In this document: positions 1 to 6,091 of the stretch, in pieces
How the letters are laid out: each line of letters begins with the position of its first letter
Position numbering within the stretch: position 1 is the stretch's first letter
Source of the DNA: Candidatus Sulfopaludibacter sp. SbA3
GTDB taxonomy: Bacteria > Acidobacteriota > Terriglobia > Bryobacterales > Bryobacteraceae
Length of the DNA stretch: 6,091 nt
NCBI GenBank assembly: GCA_900290315.1
Contig: OKRF01000488.1
Location: 5,292 to 11,382 of the forward strand
Direction of reading: 5' to 3'
Notes under the pieces: generated by a model
The model's input: only the letters and a program-made list of their open reading frames with translations
Databases searched by the model: none
What the model was told of the DNA's origin: nothing
Position numbers and translations under genes: made by a program

Positions 1-764
1 CATTCTTCCCCGCGATGTTCAAGGGAATCTATCAGCGTCCGGCCGATGCTCGCAAAGCCTTCGCCGAACGGGGCTGGACCACCGTGGCGGCGCTGCAACT
101 TCGCAACCCGATGCACAATTCGCACGCTTACCTGGCCTGGATTGCCATCGAAGTGTGCGACGGCGTCTACATCCATCAATTGGTCGGCAACCTGAAGCCC
201 GGTGACATCCCCGCCGAAACCCGCGTCAAGGCCATCGATGCCTTGGTGAACAAATACTTCCGTAAGGATCGCGTGATCCAGGGCGGCTACCCGATGGAGA
301 TGCGCTACGCCGGTCCGCGCGAAGCCTTGCTCCACGCCGTGTTCCGCCAGAACTACGGATGCACGCACCTCATTGTGGGGCGCGATCATGCGGGAGTGGG
401 CGATTACTACGGTCCCTTCGACGCGCAGAAGATCTTCAACGAAATTCCCCCGGGTGCGCTGCTGCTCCAGCCGCTCTGCATGGACTGGACCTTCTACTGC
501 TACGAATGCGGCAGCATGGCCTCCATGAAAACCTGCCCGCACGAAAGCAAGGCGGTGATTGACGAGAGCGGCAACTACAAGGGCGGCGCCCGTCTGCTAC
601 TCTCCGGCACTCTGCTCCGCAAGCTCATGAGTGAGGGCAAACCGGTGCCGGCCGAATTCTCCAGGCCCGAGGTGATCGCCATTCTCAAGGAGTACTACGA
701 CAGCCTGGAAGAGAAGGTGGAAGTCAAACTGCACGGGGCCGCTACGGGTCCGGTCAAATCCTGA
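1..764 (+). CDS. sat: ATP sulfurylase (sulfate adenylyltransferase), dissimilatory type, 5'-truncated by the window edge
   Basis: Catalyses sulfate + ATP <-> APS + pyrophosphate in the cytoplasm, the activation step of sulfate reduction or, reversed, the ATP-yielding last step of sulfur oxidation. The frame is open from base 3, with Phe-Phe-Pro-Ala before the first Met at 15, so that Met is internal; roughly 140-150 N-terminal residues are missing compared with the usual ~400-residue homo-oligomeric Sat. Numbering from the Met at 15: the nucleotide-binding signature [10 protein letters not shown] is at 28-37, a [15 protein letters not shown] block at 89-103, and GRDHAG at 122-127. A zinc-site-like C162-x2-C165-x8-C174 followed by H176 is seen, as is an LSGT...LR motif near 196-202. 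The C-terminus (EKVEVKLHG) is as I recall for Sat of sulfate reducers and sulfur oxidisers. No APS kinase domain follows, and this is not the CysDN type. It ends 14 bases before the cytochrome gene, suggesting one operon. Confidence 0.96.
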   Translation, partial: FFPAMFKGIYQRPADARKAFAERGWTTVAALQLRNPMHNSHAYLAWIAIEVCDGVYIHQLVGNLKPGDIPAETRVKAIDALVNKYFRKDRVIQGGYPMEMRYAGPREALLHAVFRQNYGCTHLIVGRDHAGVGDYYGPFDAQKIFNEIPPGALLLQPLCMDWTFYCYECGSMASMKTCPHESKAVIDESGNYKGGARLLLSGTLLRKLMSEGKPVPAEFSRPEVIAILKEYYDSLEEKVEVKLHGAATGPVKS

Positions 765-778
765 TTGGCAGGTCGCCC

Positions 779-1615
779 ATGGGTATGGTCGTCTTCTATT
801 GCCTCCTATATGCCGGCGGGATCGTGTTTCTCGCCGGCTGCGTAGTTCGGGCCGTGCGTTATTCCCGCCAGCCGATCCATCTCCGCTGGGAGATCTATCC
901 GGTTCCGCACTCTCTTTCCGGAGAACTGAAGATCATGGTCCCTGAGATTCTCTTTTTGAAGGGTCTGTGGGAGTTCAACCGGGCGATGTGGTATGTCTCG
1001 TTCCCCTTTCACTTCGGTCTCTACCTCATCACCGCGGCGGCGGCGCTTCTCGGCTCTGCCGCAGTGACGCCCATCGCGTTTTATGCGCCCCTGCACAGGG
1101 CCTATCTGGTTTGCGGGACGGCGGGCGCTCTGCTGGCATTTATCGGGTCGCTGGGATTGCTGGCACGGCGCCTCGCCATACGCGAGCTCAGACAATACTC
1201 GAGCCCGGGCGATTTCCTGAATCTCGCGTTCTTCGCCGCCACCCTCGCCTTATTGATCGGCGGGCACTGGCTTTGCCCACCCGGTGCGGCCGGCCCTCTG
1301 GCCATCCTGCTCGCAGTAGCCAGATTCGACACCACCGTGAAACTGCCTGCGCTGTTCGCCACCGGCATGGCGGCTGGCGCGCTTCTTTTGGCGTACATTC
1401 CCATGACCCACATGGCCCACTTCATCGCCAAGTACTTCACTTATCACCGTGTGCGCTGGGACGAGCGCGCCAATGTGGCGGGCGGGAGCATCCAGAAGCA
1501 GATGGCGGAATACCTGATGTACAGGCCCACCTGGTCGGCGCCCCACATCGCCGCCGGCGATCGCACCTGGGCGGAGGTCGCCACATCGAATCCAACCAAA
1601 GGAGCGGCCAGATGA
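779..1615 (+). CDS. Membrane b-type cytochrome subunit, NarI/DsrM/HdrE-like (quinone-interacting)
   Basis: A 278-residue integral membrane protein, probably the quinone-interacting haem b anchor of the two-subunit complex made with the next gene. Hydrophobic segments lie at about 4-26, 74-96, 106-129, 145-181 (possibly two) and 190-212, giving five or six helices as in the nitrate reductase gamma/DsrM family. Candidate haem ligands are H78 in segment 2 and H211/H214 at the end of the last segment; H106 and H163 are further possibilities. The WEIYPVPHS stretch (37-45) and KYFTYHRVRWDE (218-229) resemble my recollection of deltaproteobacterial 'nitrate reductase gamma' proteins paired with HdrD/DsrK partners. 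No nitrate reductase alpha/beta gene is present, so a role in nitrate reduction is unlikely. Start: the ATG at 779 has a modest GGCAGG at 767-772, six bases upstream; the ATG at 785 is an alternative. The stop overlaps the next start by four bases (ATGA), implying coupling and stoichiometric synthesis. Confidence 0.88.
   Translation: MGMVVFYCLLYAGGIVFLAGCVVRAVRYSRQPIHLRWEIYPVPHSLSGELKIMVPEILFLKGLWEFNRAMWYVSFPFHFGLYLITAAAALLGSAAVTPIAFYAPLHRAYLVCGTAGALLAFIGSLGLLARRLAIRELRQYSSPGDFLNLAFFAATLALLIGGHWLCPPGAAGPLAILLAVARFDTTVKLPALFATGMAAGALLLAYIPMTHMAHFIAKYFTYHRVRWDERANVAGGSIQKQMAEYLMYRPTWSAPHIAAGDRTWAEVATSNPTKGAAR
1598..1604 (+). promoter_or_regulatory. Ribosome binding site of the DsrK-like gene
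   Basis: AAAGGAG, seven bases before the ATG at 1612. It is the clearest Shine-Dalgarno match in the window and lies inside the end of the cytochrome gene. It fixes the start at 1612 and excludes the much longer in-frame opening that reaches back across the cytochrome gene. Confidence 0.8.
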
Positions 1616-3219
1616 AATCCGCGCTCAGCCTCTCCGATATGTCCCGGCCCGGCCGCGACCCCTTGGTTCACCTCGACAATGCGGACCTCATGCCGCTGCC
1701 GCTGCCACTGGACGATCCGGCCGAAGACCACGCCTGGCGGCTACTTTCCGCCCAGGTGCGCGAGCGCTACGAATGCGGGCTCGACGACACCTGCGCTTTG
1801 AGCTTTCCGCAACCCAAAACCGCGGACGAGGAAAATGCCCTGGTTGGCAAATTCCTTGCGGGCCTCGACAAACTCTTCTCGCGGGAGAACAACTGGACCT
1901 TCCTGCAACCTTTGCTTCTGACCATGGAGCATTGCGCCCGGTGCCAGACCTGCTCGGATGCCTGCCACATTTTCGAAGCCAGTGGGCGCAACGAGTTGTA
2001 CCGACCCACGTTTCGCTCCGAGATTGTGCGCCGCCTGTACTTCAAGTATGTGCGGCGCGGCGGGCTGCTCTCCGCCTGGCAGCACGGCGAGGTTGACCTC
2101 AACTGGCCCCTGGTCGCGCGGCTTGCCGAGTTGGCGTACCGCTGCAACCTCTGCCGGCGCTGCGCCCAGACCTGCCCCATAGGCGCCGACAATGCCCTGG
2201 TAGCCCACGAGCTTCGCAAGTTATTCAGCCAGGAGATGGGCATCGCGCCCAAAGAGATTCACGATAACGGTTCCATGCTCCAGTTGAAGGTAGGCTCTTC
2301 GACCGGCATGAATCCCGCAGCCATGAAGGATAACATCGCCTTCATCGACGAAGACACCAGCGAAAAGACCGGCATAGGGGTGAAGACTCCGTGGGACGTG
2401 GAAGGCGCCGACGTCCTGCTCATTCACAACGCCGGCGAGATACTGGCGTGGCCGGAGAATCCCGGAGCGTTTGCGTTGATCCTCAACGCCGCAGGCATCT
2501 CCTGGACCATGTCATCGGAACTGGCGGCGTACGATTCCATCAACTACGGTCTCTGGTATGACGACGCCCAATTTGCACGCGTTGCCCTCAAGCATGTCGA
2601 AGCCGCTCGTAAGCTCAAAGTCAAGCGGATCGTGCTGGGCGAGTGCGGCCACGCCCACAAAGCCCTCGCAGTGATCGCCGACCGCATCCTGGGCGGGGAT
2701 CTGAATATTCCGCGGCAGAGTTTCCTGCCGCTGCTCCGCGACATTGTCGCCAGTGGGCGCCTGGAGTTGGATCCCACGCGCAACAATTTTCCGGTGACTT
2801 TGCACGACCCCTGCAACGTGGTGCGGCTCATGGGTGTGGTGGAGCCTCAACGCGAAATTCTGCGGACCGTCTGTCCCCAGTTCCGCGAGATGGAGCCCCA
2901 CGGAGTCGACAACTACTGTTGCGGAGGCGGAAGCGGTTTCGCCATCATGAGCGGGCACAACTTCCCGGATTGGCGGTTTCATGTTTCGGGCCGCAAGAAG
3001 CTAGAGCAGGTGCTGAACGCGTTTCAAGACTGTCTCGACCCGTCCATCCCGAAATACCTCTGTGCCCCCTGCAGCAACTGCAAGGGCCAGTTTCGCGACA
3101 TGCTGGCGTATTACGGGCTGTGGGACAACCACCGGATCCTCTATGGTGGCCTGGTGGAACTCATCGTCAACGCGATGACTGCCGTGAAGCCCGGATTCAT
3201 CGAGTGGGAGTGGCGTTGA
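1612..3219 (+). CDS. DsrK/HdrD-like iron-sulfur protein (heterodisulfide-reductase-type, CCG domains)
   Basis: A 535-residue cytoplasmic-facing redox subunit, expected to pass electrons between the cytochrome b partner and a thiol/disulfide or other cytoplasmic acceptor. Two 4Fe-4S ferredoxin motifs are visible: C108-x2-C111-x2-C114-x3-C118 (followed by P132) and C178-x2-C181-x2-C184-x3-CP at 188-189. The C-terminal half has the CCG-type region that in HdrB/HdrD/DsrK carries the unusual catalytic 4Fe-4S centre: GECGH at 343-347, HDPCN at 398-402, CCGGGSG at 436-442, and C484, C487 and C490 in LCAPCSNC. The order and spacing, including GECGH, follow DsrK of sulfate reducers as I recall it, and the first CCG unit is degenerate as in that family. 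There is no signal peptide or membrane span, so docking is via the upstream subunit. The sequence between the clusters (ASGRNELYRPTFRSE) differs from canonical DsrK, suggesting a paralogous branch. DsrJ, O and P are absent. Tmc/Hme-type HdrD homologues are the main alternative. Confidence 0.9.
   Translation: MKSALSLSDMSRPGRDPLVHLDNADLMPLPLPLDDPAEDHAWRLLSAQVRERYECGLDDTCALSFPQPKTADEENALVGKFLAGLDKLFSRENNWTFLQPLLLTMEHCARCQTCSDACHIFEASGRNELYRPTFRSEIVRRLYFKYVRRGGLLSAWQHGEVDLNWPLVARLAELAYRCNLCRRCAQTCPIGADNALVAHELRKLFSQEMGIAPKEIHDNGSMLQLKVGSSTGMNPAAMKDNIAFIDEDTSEKTGIGVKTPWDVEGADVLLIHNAGEILAWPENPGAFALILNAAGISWTMSSELAAYDSINYGLWYDDAQFARVALKHVEAARKLKVKRIVLGECGHAHKALAVIADRILGGDLNIPRQSFLPLLRDIVASGRLELDPTRNNFPVTLHDPCNVVRLMGVVEPQREILRTVCPQFREMEPHGVDNYCCGGGSGFAIMSGHNFPDWRFHVSGRKKLEQVLNAFQDCLDPSIPKYLCAPCSNCKGQFRDMLAYYGLWDNHRILYGGLVELIVNAMTAVKPGFIEWEWR
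3206..3210 (+). promoter_or_regulatory. Ribosome binding site of the TPR gene, embedded in the upstream gene
   Basis: GGGAG, eight bases before the ATG at 3219. The stop and start share one base (TGATG), so termination-reinitiation probably contributes as well. The pair decides the start of the TPR protein against longer in-frame openings upstream that would overlap the DsrK-like gene. Confidence 0.6.
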
Positions 3220-4187
3220 TGCCTATCCAGGCCGCTGAACAGGCCGCAAGAGCCTGCGCACAAGGCGAGTGCGAGAATGCCATCGGCCTGCTCGAAAATG
3301 CGGTTGCGCACGAGCCTCACGATTTCAGATTGTACTACCGGTTGGGGCAATGCTATGGCGGCGGCTGCCGGCGCCACGCGCTGGTGCATCCGGATATGGC
3401 CATTGCTTACTTCCGGCAAGCGCTGCGCCTGATCGGCACCCGTCCCGGTAAATTCCGGGCGGTCATCCTGGATCAATTCGGGAACACTTTATGCCACAGC
3501 GCGAGCCTGCCCAGGACCGACGCATTGCGTGCGGCCATCGAGTGCCACGTCGAGGCCGCGGAAATCTATCAGGCGCTCGGCATGGACGACGATTGGGGCC
3601 GAACGCAGTTCAATCTCGGCAATTCCTGTTGCGACCTTTCGGAGATCTCCGGAGAGGACCACTGGCAGGATGCCGTTTTTCACTACGAACAGTCACTGCG
3701 CGTTCGAACGCGGGAAAAGGATCCGGAACGGCATGCGGCCGCGCTGGAAAACCTGGGGAGCGCGTATCGCCGGCTCTCAGGCGGCGGTGATGGCGCCAGT
3801 GTCAACAAGAGCATCAGGTGCTATCAGCGCGCGCTGAAGGTCTACGCTGGCTCCCACCCCGAGAAGAGTGCGGCGCTGCACAACAATCTCGGTAACGCGT
3901 TCCTGACGCTTCCCGATCCGGACCAGAAAGCCAAAGCGCGCAATGCACGCCGTGCCCTGCGTCACTTCGACTGCGCCCTCCGCGTCCAGTCCCAGGATAG
4001 AGGCAGTCGAGCCTACGGAATCACCCAGTTCAACCGCGCGCAAGCTTATTGCGGGATCGCGCAAACATCGCATGCGGCGCTACTGTGTCTCGAAGAGGCT
4101 TTCGCGGCGTTTCAATCCTGCGGGGAGGACCGCTATCAGCAACTCGTAAAAGCGCAGTTGGAGCGCATCGGCCGAGAGGGGAGCTGA
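3219..4187 (+). CDS. Tetratricopeptide-repeat protein, function unknown
   Basis: A 322-residue protein with no signal peptide or membrane segment, so probably cytoplasmic. It consists almost wholly of helical TPR-like units. The clearest are near 3-36 (A..A..C..GECENAIGLLENAV), 36-72 (YYRLGQCY ... AIAYFRQALR), 127-162 (RTQFNLGNSCCDL ... AVFHYEQSLRVR), 172-209 (AAALENLGSAYRRL ... SIRCYQRALKVY), 217-257 (SAALHNNLGNAFLTL ... ALRHFDCALRV) and 267-300. The repeated G/A-Y/C-x and A-x-x-x-Y/F-x-x-A/S-L patterns are typical. Such repeats form superhelical protein-binding scaffolds and give no catalytic function. It is Cys-rich for a TPR protein (about eleven Cys, including a CC at 137-138) but has no ordered metal motif. 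The overlap with the DsrK-like gene and the 5-base gap to the next gene place it in the operon; an assembly or regulatory role for the redox complex or kinases is inference only. Confidence 0.85.
   Translation: MPIQAAEQAARACAQGECENAIGLLENAVAHEPHDFRLYYRLGQCYGGGCRRHALVHPDMAIAYFRQALRLIGTRPGKFRAVILDQFGNTLCHSASLPRTDALRAAIECHVEAAEIYQALGMDDDWGRTQFNLGNSCCDLSEISGEDHWQDAVFHYEQSLRVRTREKDPERHAAALENLGSAYRRLSGGGDGASVNKSIRCYQRALKVYAGSHPEKSAALHNNLGNAFLTLPDPDQKAKARNARRALRHFDCALRVQSQDRGSRAYGITQFNRAQAYCGIAQTSHAALLCLEEAFAAFQSCGEDRYQQLVKAQLERIGREGS
4177..4183 (+). promoter_or_regulatory. Ribosome binding site of the cytidylate-kinase-like gene
   Basis: AGGGGAG, nine bases before the ATG at 4193 and inside the last codons of the TPR gene. 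It supports the start at 4193, which also matches the family N-terminus (short beta strand then P-loop), over the in-frame ATG at 4049 that would add 48 residues overlapping the TPR gene. Confidence 0.65.
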
Positions 4188-4192
4188 GGATC

Positions 4193-4993
4193 ATGGCCAT
4201 TATCACCATTTCCAGAGGAACCTTCAGCGGCGGCAAAGCTCTTGCCGAGTGCCTGAGCAAGCGACTGGGCTATCGCTGTATCGATCGCGACATGCTGGTT
4301 CGAAGAGCCGCCACGCGCCGGGTCTCCGAACATGACCTGCGGGCGGCCCTGGAGTTACCTCCGGCCTACCCCGGAAGGTTCAATCATACCCGGTACATCT
4401 ACCTGGTCCTCACCCAAGCGGCGTTGACGGAAGAGGTCCGCTACGGTTGCGCCATCTATCACGGGCTCGCCGGACACCTGTTACTCAAGGGAGCACCCGG
4501 CCTGCTTCGCCTGCGAATCATTGCGCCCCTGGAGTGCCGCATTCGGATGGCGCAGGAGCGCTTGCACCTCAGCCGCGGCGAGGCGATGGCTCACATCGAA
4601 AACATGGACCGCGACCGCCGCCGGTGGACGCAGTTGCTCTATGGCCTGGATTGGGGCGAGCCTTCCCTGTACGACCTGGTCATCAACCTGGAGCGTACCA
4701 GCATCGAACAGGCCTGCAATGCTGTAGCGTCGCTGGTGGAGGGTGGGGACTTCGAACTGACGCCGGAAGGCCGCATCGCGATGGACGATCTTGCTCTCGC
4801 CAGCAAAGTTCGTGCAGCGTTGGCCCAGGATCCGTACACTGTGAACCTGGAATTCGAAGTGGAATCCCACGCTGGGTCAATATACGTCAGTGGAGACTGC
4901 GTGGAGGCGGTCGCGGCGGTTCAGCGGGTGGTGTCGGCTGTTCCCGGCGTTGCCGGGCTTACCGTAGACGCTGCTGTTCCAGCGCTCCATTGA
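4193..4993 (+). CDS. Cytidylate-kinase-like P-loop protein with C-terminal BON-like domain
   Basis: A 266-residue predicted cytoplasmic protein of the Cytidylate_kin2-like family. Residues 2-30 form the P-loop region: ITISRG then FSGGKALAE, i.e. G9-x4-G14-K15-A16, with Ala where classical Walker A has Ser/Thr. Other family marks are YHGLAGHLLLKG at 89-100, the RIIAPLECRIRM stretch at 108-119, an Arg-rich lid (DRDRRRW, 139-145) and PSLYDLVIN at 157-165. Residues about 197-260 look like a BON domain: ALASKVRAAL, alternating hydrophobic strands, a G-x-I-x-V-S-G turn (228-234), then VQRVV..VPGV. From memory, similar two-domain proteins annotated 'cytidylate kinase-like family' occur in sulfate-reducing Deltaproteobacteria, so the architecture is probably not new. 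The phosphoryl acceptor is unknown; CMP is a guess from homology and APS has no direct support (no APS-kinase motifs). It shares one base with the next gene. Confidence 0.86.
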   Translation: MAIITISRGTFSGGKALAECLSKRLGYRCIDRDMLVRRAATRRVSEHDLRAALELPPAYPGRFNHTRYIYLVLTQAALTEEVRYGCAIYHGLAGHLLLKGAPGLLRLRIIAPLECRIRMAQERLHLSRGEAMAHIENMDRDRRRWTQLLYGLDWGEPSLYDLVINLERTSIEQACNAVASLVEGGDFELTPEGRIAMDDLALASKVRAALAQDPYTVNLEFEVESHAGSIYVSGDCVEAVAAVQRVVSAVPGVAGLTVDAAVPALH

Positions 4994-5966
4994 TGAGTTC
5001 CACCGCCAACAGGGACGAATGGATCCGCCAGCGGGCTGAGTGCCTCACTGGTGAGCCATTGCCGTGCCACCCCATCGTATGGACGGACACGACAAATTTC
5101 ATGTCCATTGAGCGCGGGCATGTGCTCGACCTCGCCGGGTCTCTCTTCGTGGTTCGCTCCAATGAACATGAGGGCCGTTTCGGGATCGACGATCAGCCCA
5201 AGTTTTGGGTGAAGCGCGCGCTATCCCTGGACAGTGGGCGGATGTACATTCTGAAATTGGCCTGTGAGGAAGAGTTCAGAATTCACGTCGGCCCGCGCGA
5301 AATCAAGTGCTGCCGGAGCGCCGAGAAGGAGGCGCAGGTGCTGGCGCTGGCGCACGGCGACGAGCGCTTCATGCAAGGACGCGCCGTGCGCGACTCTCAC
5401 GGAAATCTGGTGCGCATCATCGAATTCGTCAACGGCGCCGACCTGCTCAGCTACCTTCAGTCCGTCCATTTGCGCCACGAGGAGTATTTCCACGTGCTGA
5501 TGCCTGGCATTCTGGCCCGTGTTGCCAATAGCGTGTTGCCAATAGCCTCGCCGCCATCCAACGACTGCACGATGCGGGACTCTGCCACGGCGATATCCGC
5601 AACGACCATCTGCTCATCGAACGCTCATCCGGCTTGTACAAGTGGATTGATTTCGACCTGAACCAGGATTCTCCGGCGTTTGACATCTGGAGCGCCGGCA
5701 ACATCCTGCACTGTGTTCTCGCAAAAGGCTTCGTGACTTTCCATGACGCGCTGCAGATCAAACCGGAACTGTCCGGCCATCTTTCGGATGAGGACGCGTC
5801 GGTGTTCTTTCCGAATCGGGTCATGAACCTTCGCAAGGTCTACAACTACATCCCAGACAGGCTTAATGATCTCATCTGCCGCTTCTCCATCGGCGGAGGG
5901 AAATTCTACGACAGGATTTCCGAGGTTGCCGACGATCTGGCGGACTGTGCCGCATCCCTGAGGTAA
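4993..5966 (+). pseudogene. Protein-kinase-fold gene, frameshifted by a 14-bp tandem duplication
   Basis: As written, translation from the ATG at 4993 runs 222 residues and stops at 5659-5661; the last 42 are out of frame. The remainder continues in the -1 frame to the TAA at 5964-5966, with only a TTG at 5634 as a possible restart. Deleting one copy of the repeat at 5519-5546 gives a continuous 319-residue protein with a recognisable kinase fold: YILKLAC with K88 (strand beta-3 Lys), E111 or E113 in the presumed helix C, hinge-like IIEFVNGADLL (142-152), catalytic loop CHGDIRNDHLL (193-203; HGD instead of HRD), WIDFDL with D215 (DFD instead of DFG), and AFDIWSAGNIL (224-234). It resembles small-molecule/lipopolysaccharide-type or atypical Ser/Thr kinases; the substrate is unknown. 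The start is chosen from the TGATG overlap with the preceding stop; no good ribosome binding site is seen, and M37 (5101) is an alternative. A sequencing or assembly error is possible. Confidence 0.85.
5519..5546 (+). repeat. Perfect 14-bp tandem duplication disrupting the kinase gene
   Basis: GTGTTGCCAATAGC occurs twice head to tail (5519-5532 and 5533-5546); the preceding C also matches, so the period-14 tract spans 5518-5546. Fourteen is not a multiple of three, so the second copy shifts the frame. In the upstream frame the protein reads ...ARVANS then VLPIASPP; after removal of one copy it reads ...ARVANSLAAIQRLHDAGLCHGD, a normal helix E and catalytic loop. In the downstream frame the first copy contains a TAG stop (5529-5531). 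Confidence 0.97.
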
Positions 5967-5977
5967 TGGACGCTAAC

Positions 5978-6091
5978 TCATATACGGGAGAAGTCCACCA
6001 GTCCCAATCGTTGTAATGCCCACCAGACTTTGCCGGTGCTTTGCTCGGGACTTTCGATGGCCGTGTGGACTGTCATTTCCGGGTGCAGCGG
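5978..6091 (-). CDS. Possible C-terminal end of a convergent gene of unknown function
   Basis: On the minus strand a frame is open from the window edge (6091) to a TGA at 5980-5978, giving 37 residues that end ...RLGLVDFSRI. It includes TVHTAIESPEQSTGKVWW, has about two-thirds G/C at third positions, and stops 11 bases from the end of the kinase gene, a plausible convergent arrangement. I do not recognise the family. The plus strand here also has a frame open to the window edge, so coding on the minus strand is only moderately supported. No clear intrinsic terminator hairpin lies between the two genes. Confidence 0.4.
   Translation of the reverse strand, partial: PLHPEMTVHTAIESPEQSTGKVWWALQRLGLVDFSRI

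Noticed and set aside
967..1611. Long in-frame extension of the DsrK-like gene back to 967
   Set aside because: It lies wholly over the well-supported cytochrome gene in another frame, encodes Arg/Pro/Gly/His-rich shadow sequence, and the ATG at 1612 has a strong AAAGGAG.
2643..3218. In-frame extension of the TPR gene into the DsrK-like gene
   Set aside because: It overlaps conserved CCG-domain coding sequence; the extension is low-complexity Arg/Pro-rich and the TGATG junction gives a natural start at 3219.
779..3219. Nitrate reductase gamma subunit or QmoC
   Set aside because: There is no nitrate reductase catalytic gene, and QmoC is a single protein fusing HdrC-like and membrane domains, whereas here the membrane and Fe-S parts are separate and the Fe-S protein has CCG domains.
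4447..4992. In-frame extension of the kinase gene across the cytidylate-kinase-like gene
   Set aside because: The translated extension is Arg/Gly/Ser-rich antiframe sequence with no family resemblance; the overlapping gene in the other frame is clearly real.
4193..4993. APS kinase (CysC) next to sat
   Set aside because: The P-loop and downstream motifs match cytidylate-kinase-like proteins, and the typical APS kinase motifs are not seen.
5532..5661. Programmed -1 ribosomal frameshift as explanation for the split kinase frame
   Set aside because: No slippery heptamer of the X XXY YYZ type is seen in the overlap, and the perfect 14-bp duplication fully accounts for the shift.
806..5836. Numerous minus-strand open frames across the block
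   Set aside because: They are opposite strongly conserved plus-strand genes, have atypical composition and no recognisable domains; high GC explains their length.
5967..6091. Intrinsic terminator or mobile-element end after the operon
   Set aside because: I found no GC-rich hairpin followed by a T run on either strand and no terminal inverted repeats.

Overview
The window is a high-GC bacterial segment carrying one compact, co-directional (+) block of six genes, followed at the right edge by the probable tail of a convergent (-) gene. The first gene is the C-terminal two-thirds of a dissimilatory-type ATP sulfurylase (Sat). It is followed by a two-subunit membrane redox module: a NarI/DsrM-like b-type cytochrome and a DsrK/HdrD-like iron-sulfur protein with CCG domains. 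This pairing points to a bacterium with dissimilatory sulfur metabolism (sulfate/sulfite reduction, sulfur disproportionation or the reverse), for example in Desulfobacterota, Acidobacteriota, Nitrospirota or a related uncultured lineage. No marker here fixes the phylum, and no dsrAB or aprAB is in the window, so the direction of the pathway cannot be read from it.

Layout: sat (to 764), 14-nt gap, cytochrome b subunit (779-1615), 4-nt ATGA overlap, DsrK-like subunit (1612-3219), 1-nt TGATG overlap, TPR protein (3219-4187), 5-nt gap, cytidylate-kinase-like protein with a C-terminal BON-like domain (4193-4993), 1-nt TGATG overlap, protein-kinase-fold gene (4993-5966). The spacing implies one polycistronic, translationally coupled transcript whose promoter lies left of the window. 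No intergenic stretch exceeds 15 bases within the block, and I saw no internal promoter or terminator.

Metabolic reading: Sat interconverts sulfate plus ATP with APS plus pyrophosphate. The DsrMK-like pair should exchange electrons between the membrane quinone pool and a cytoplasmic thiol/disulfide or iron-sulfur partner, by analogy with DsrMK acting on DsrC-trisulfide. The three downstream genes (TPR scaffold, nucleotide-kinase-like protein, kinase-fold protein) look like an accessory or regulatory cassette. Their substrates cannot be read from sequence.

The most striking sequence-level observation is in the last gene. A perfect 14-bp tandem duplication (5519-5546) shifts the reading frame just before the catalytic loop. 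Removing one copy restores a continuous 319-residue kinase-fold protein with K88, HGD(194-196) and DFD(215-217). The gene as given is therefore a very recent pseudogene, a reversible slippage-controlled off state, or a sequence/assembly error.
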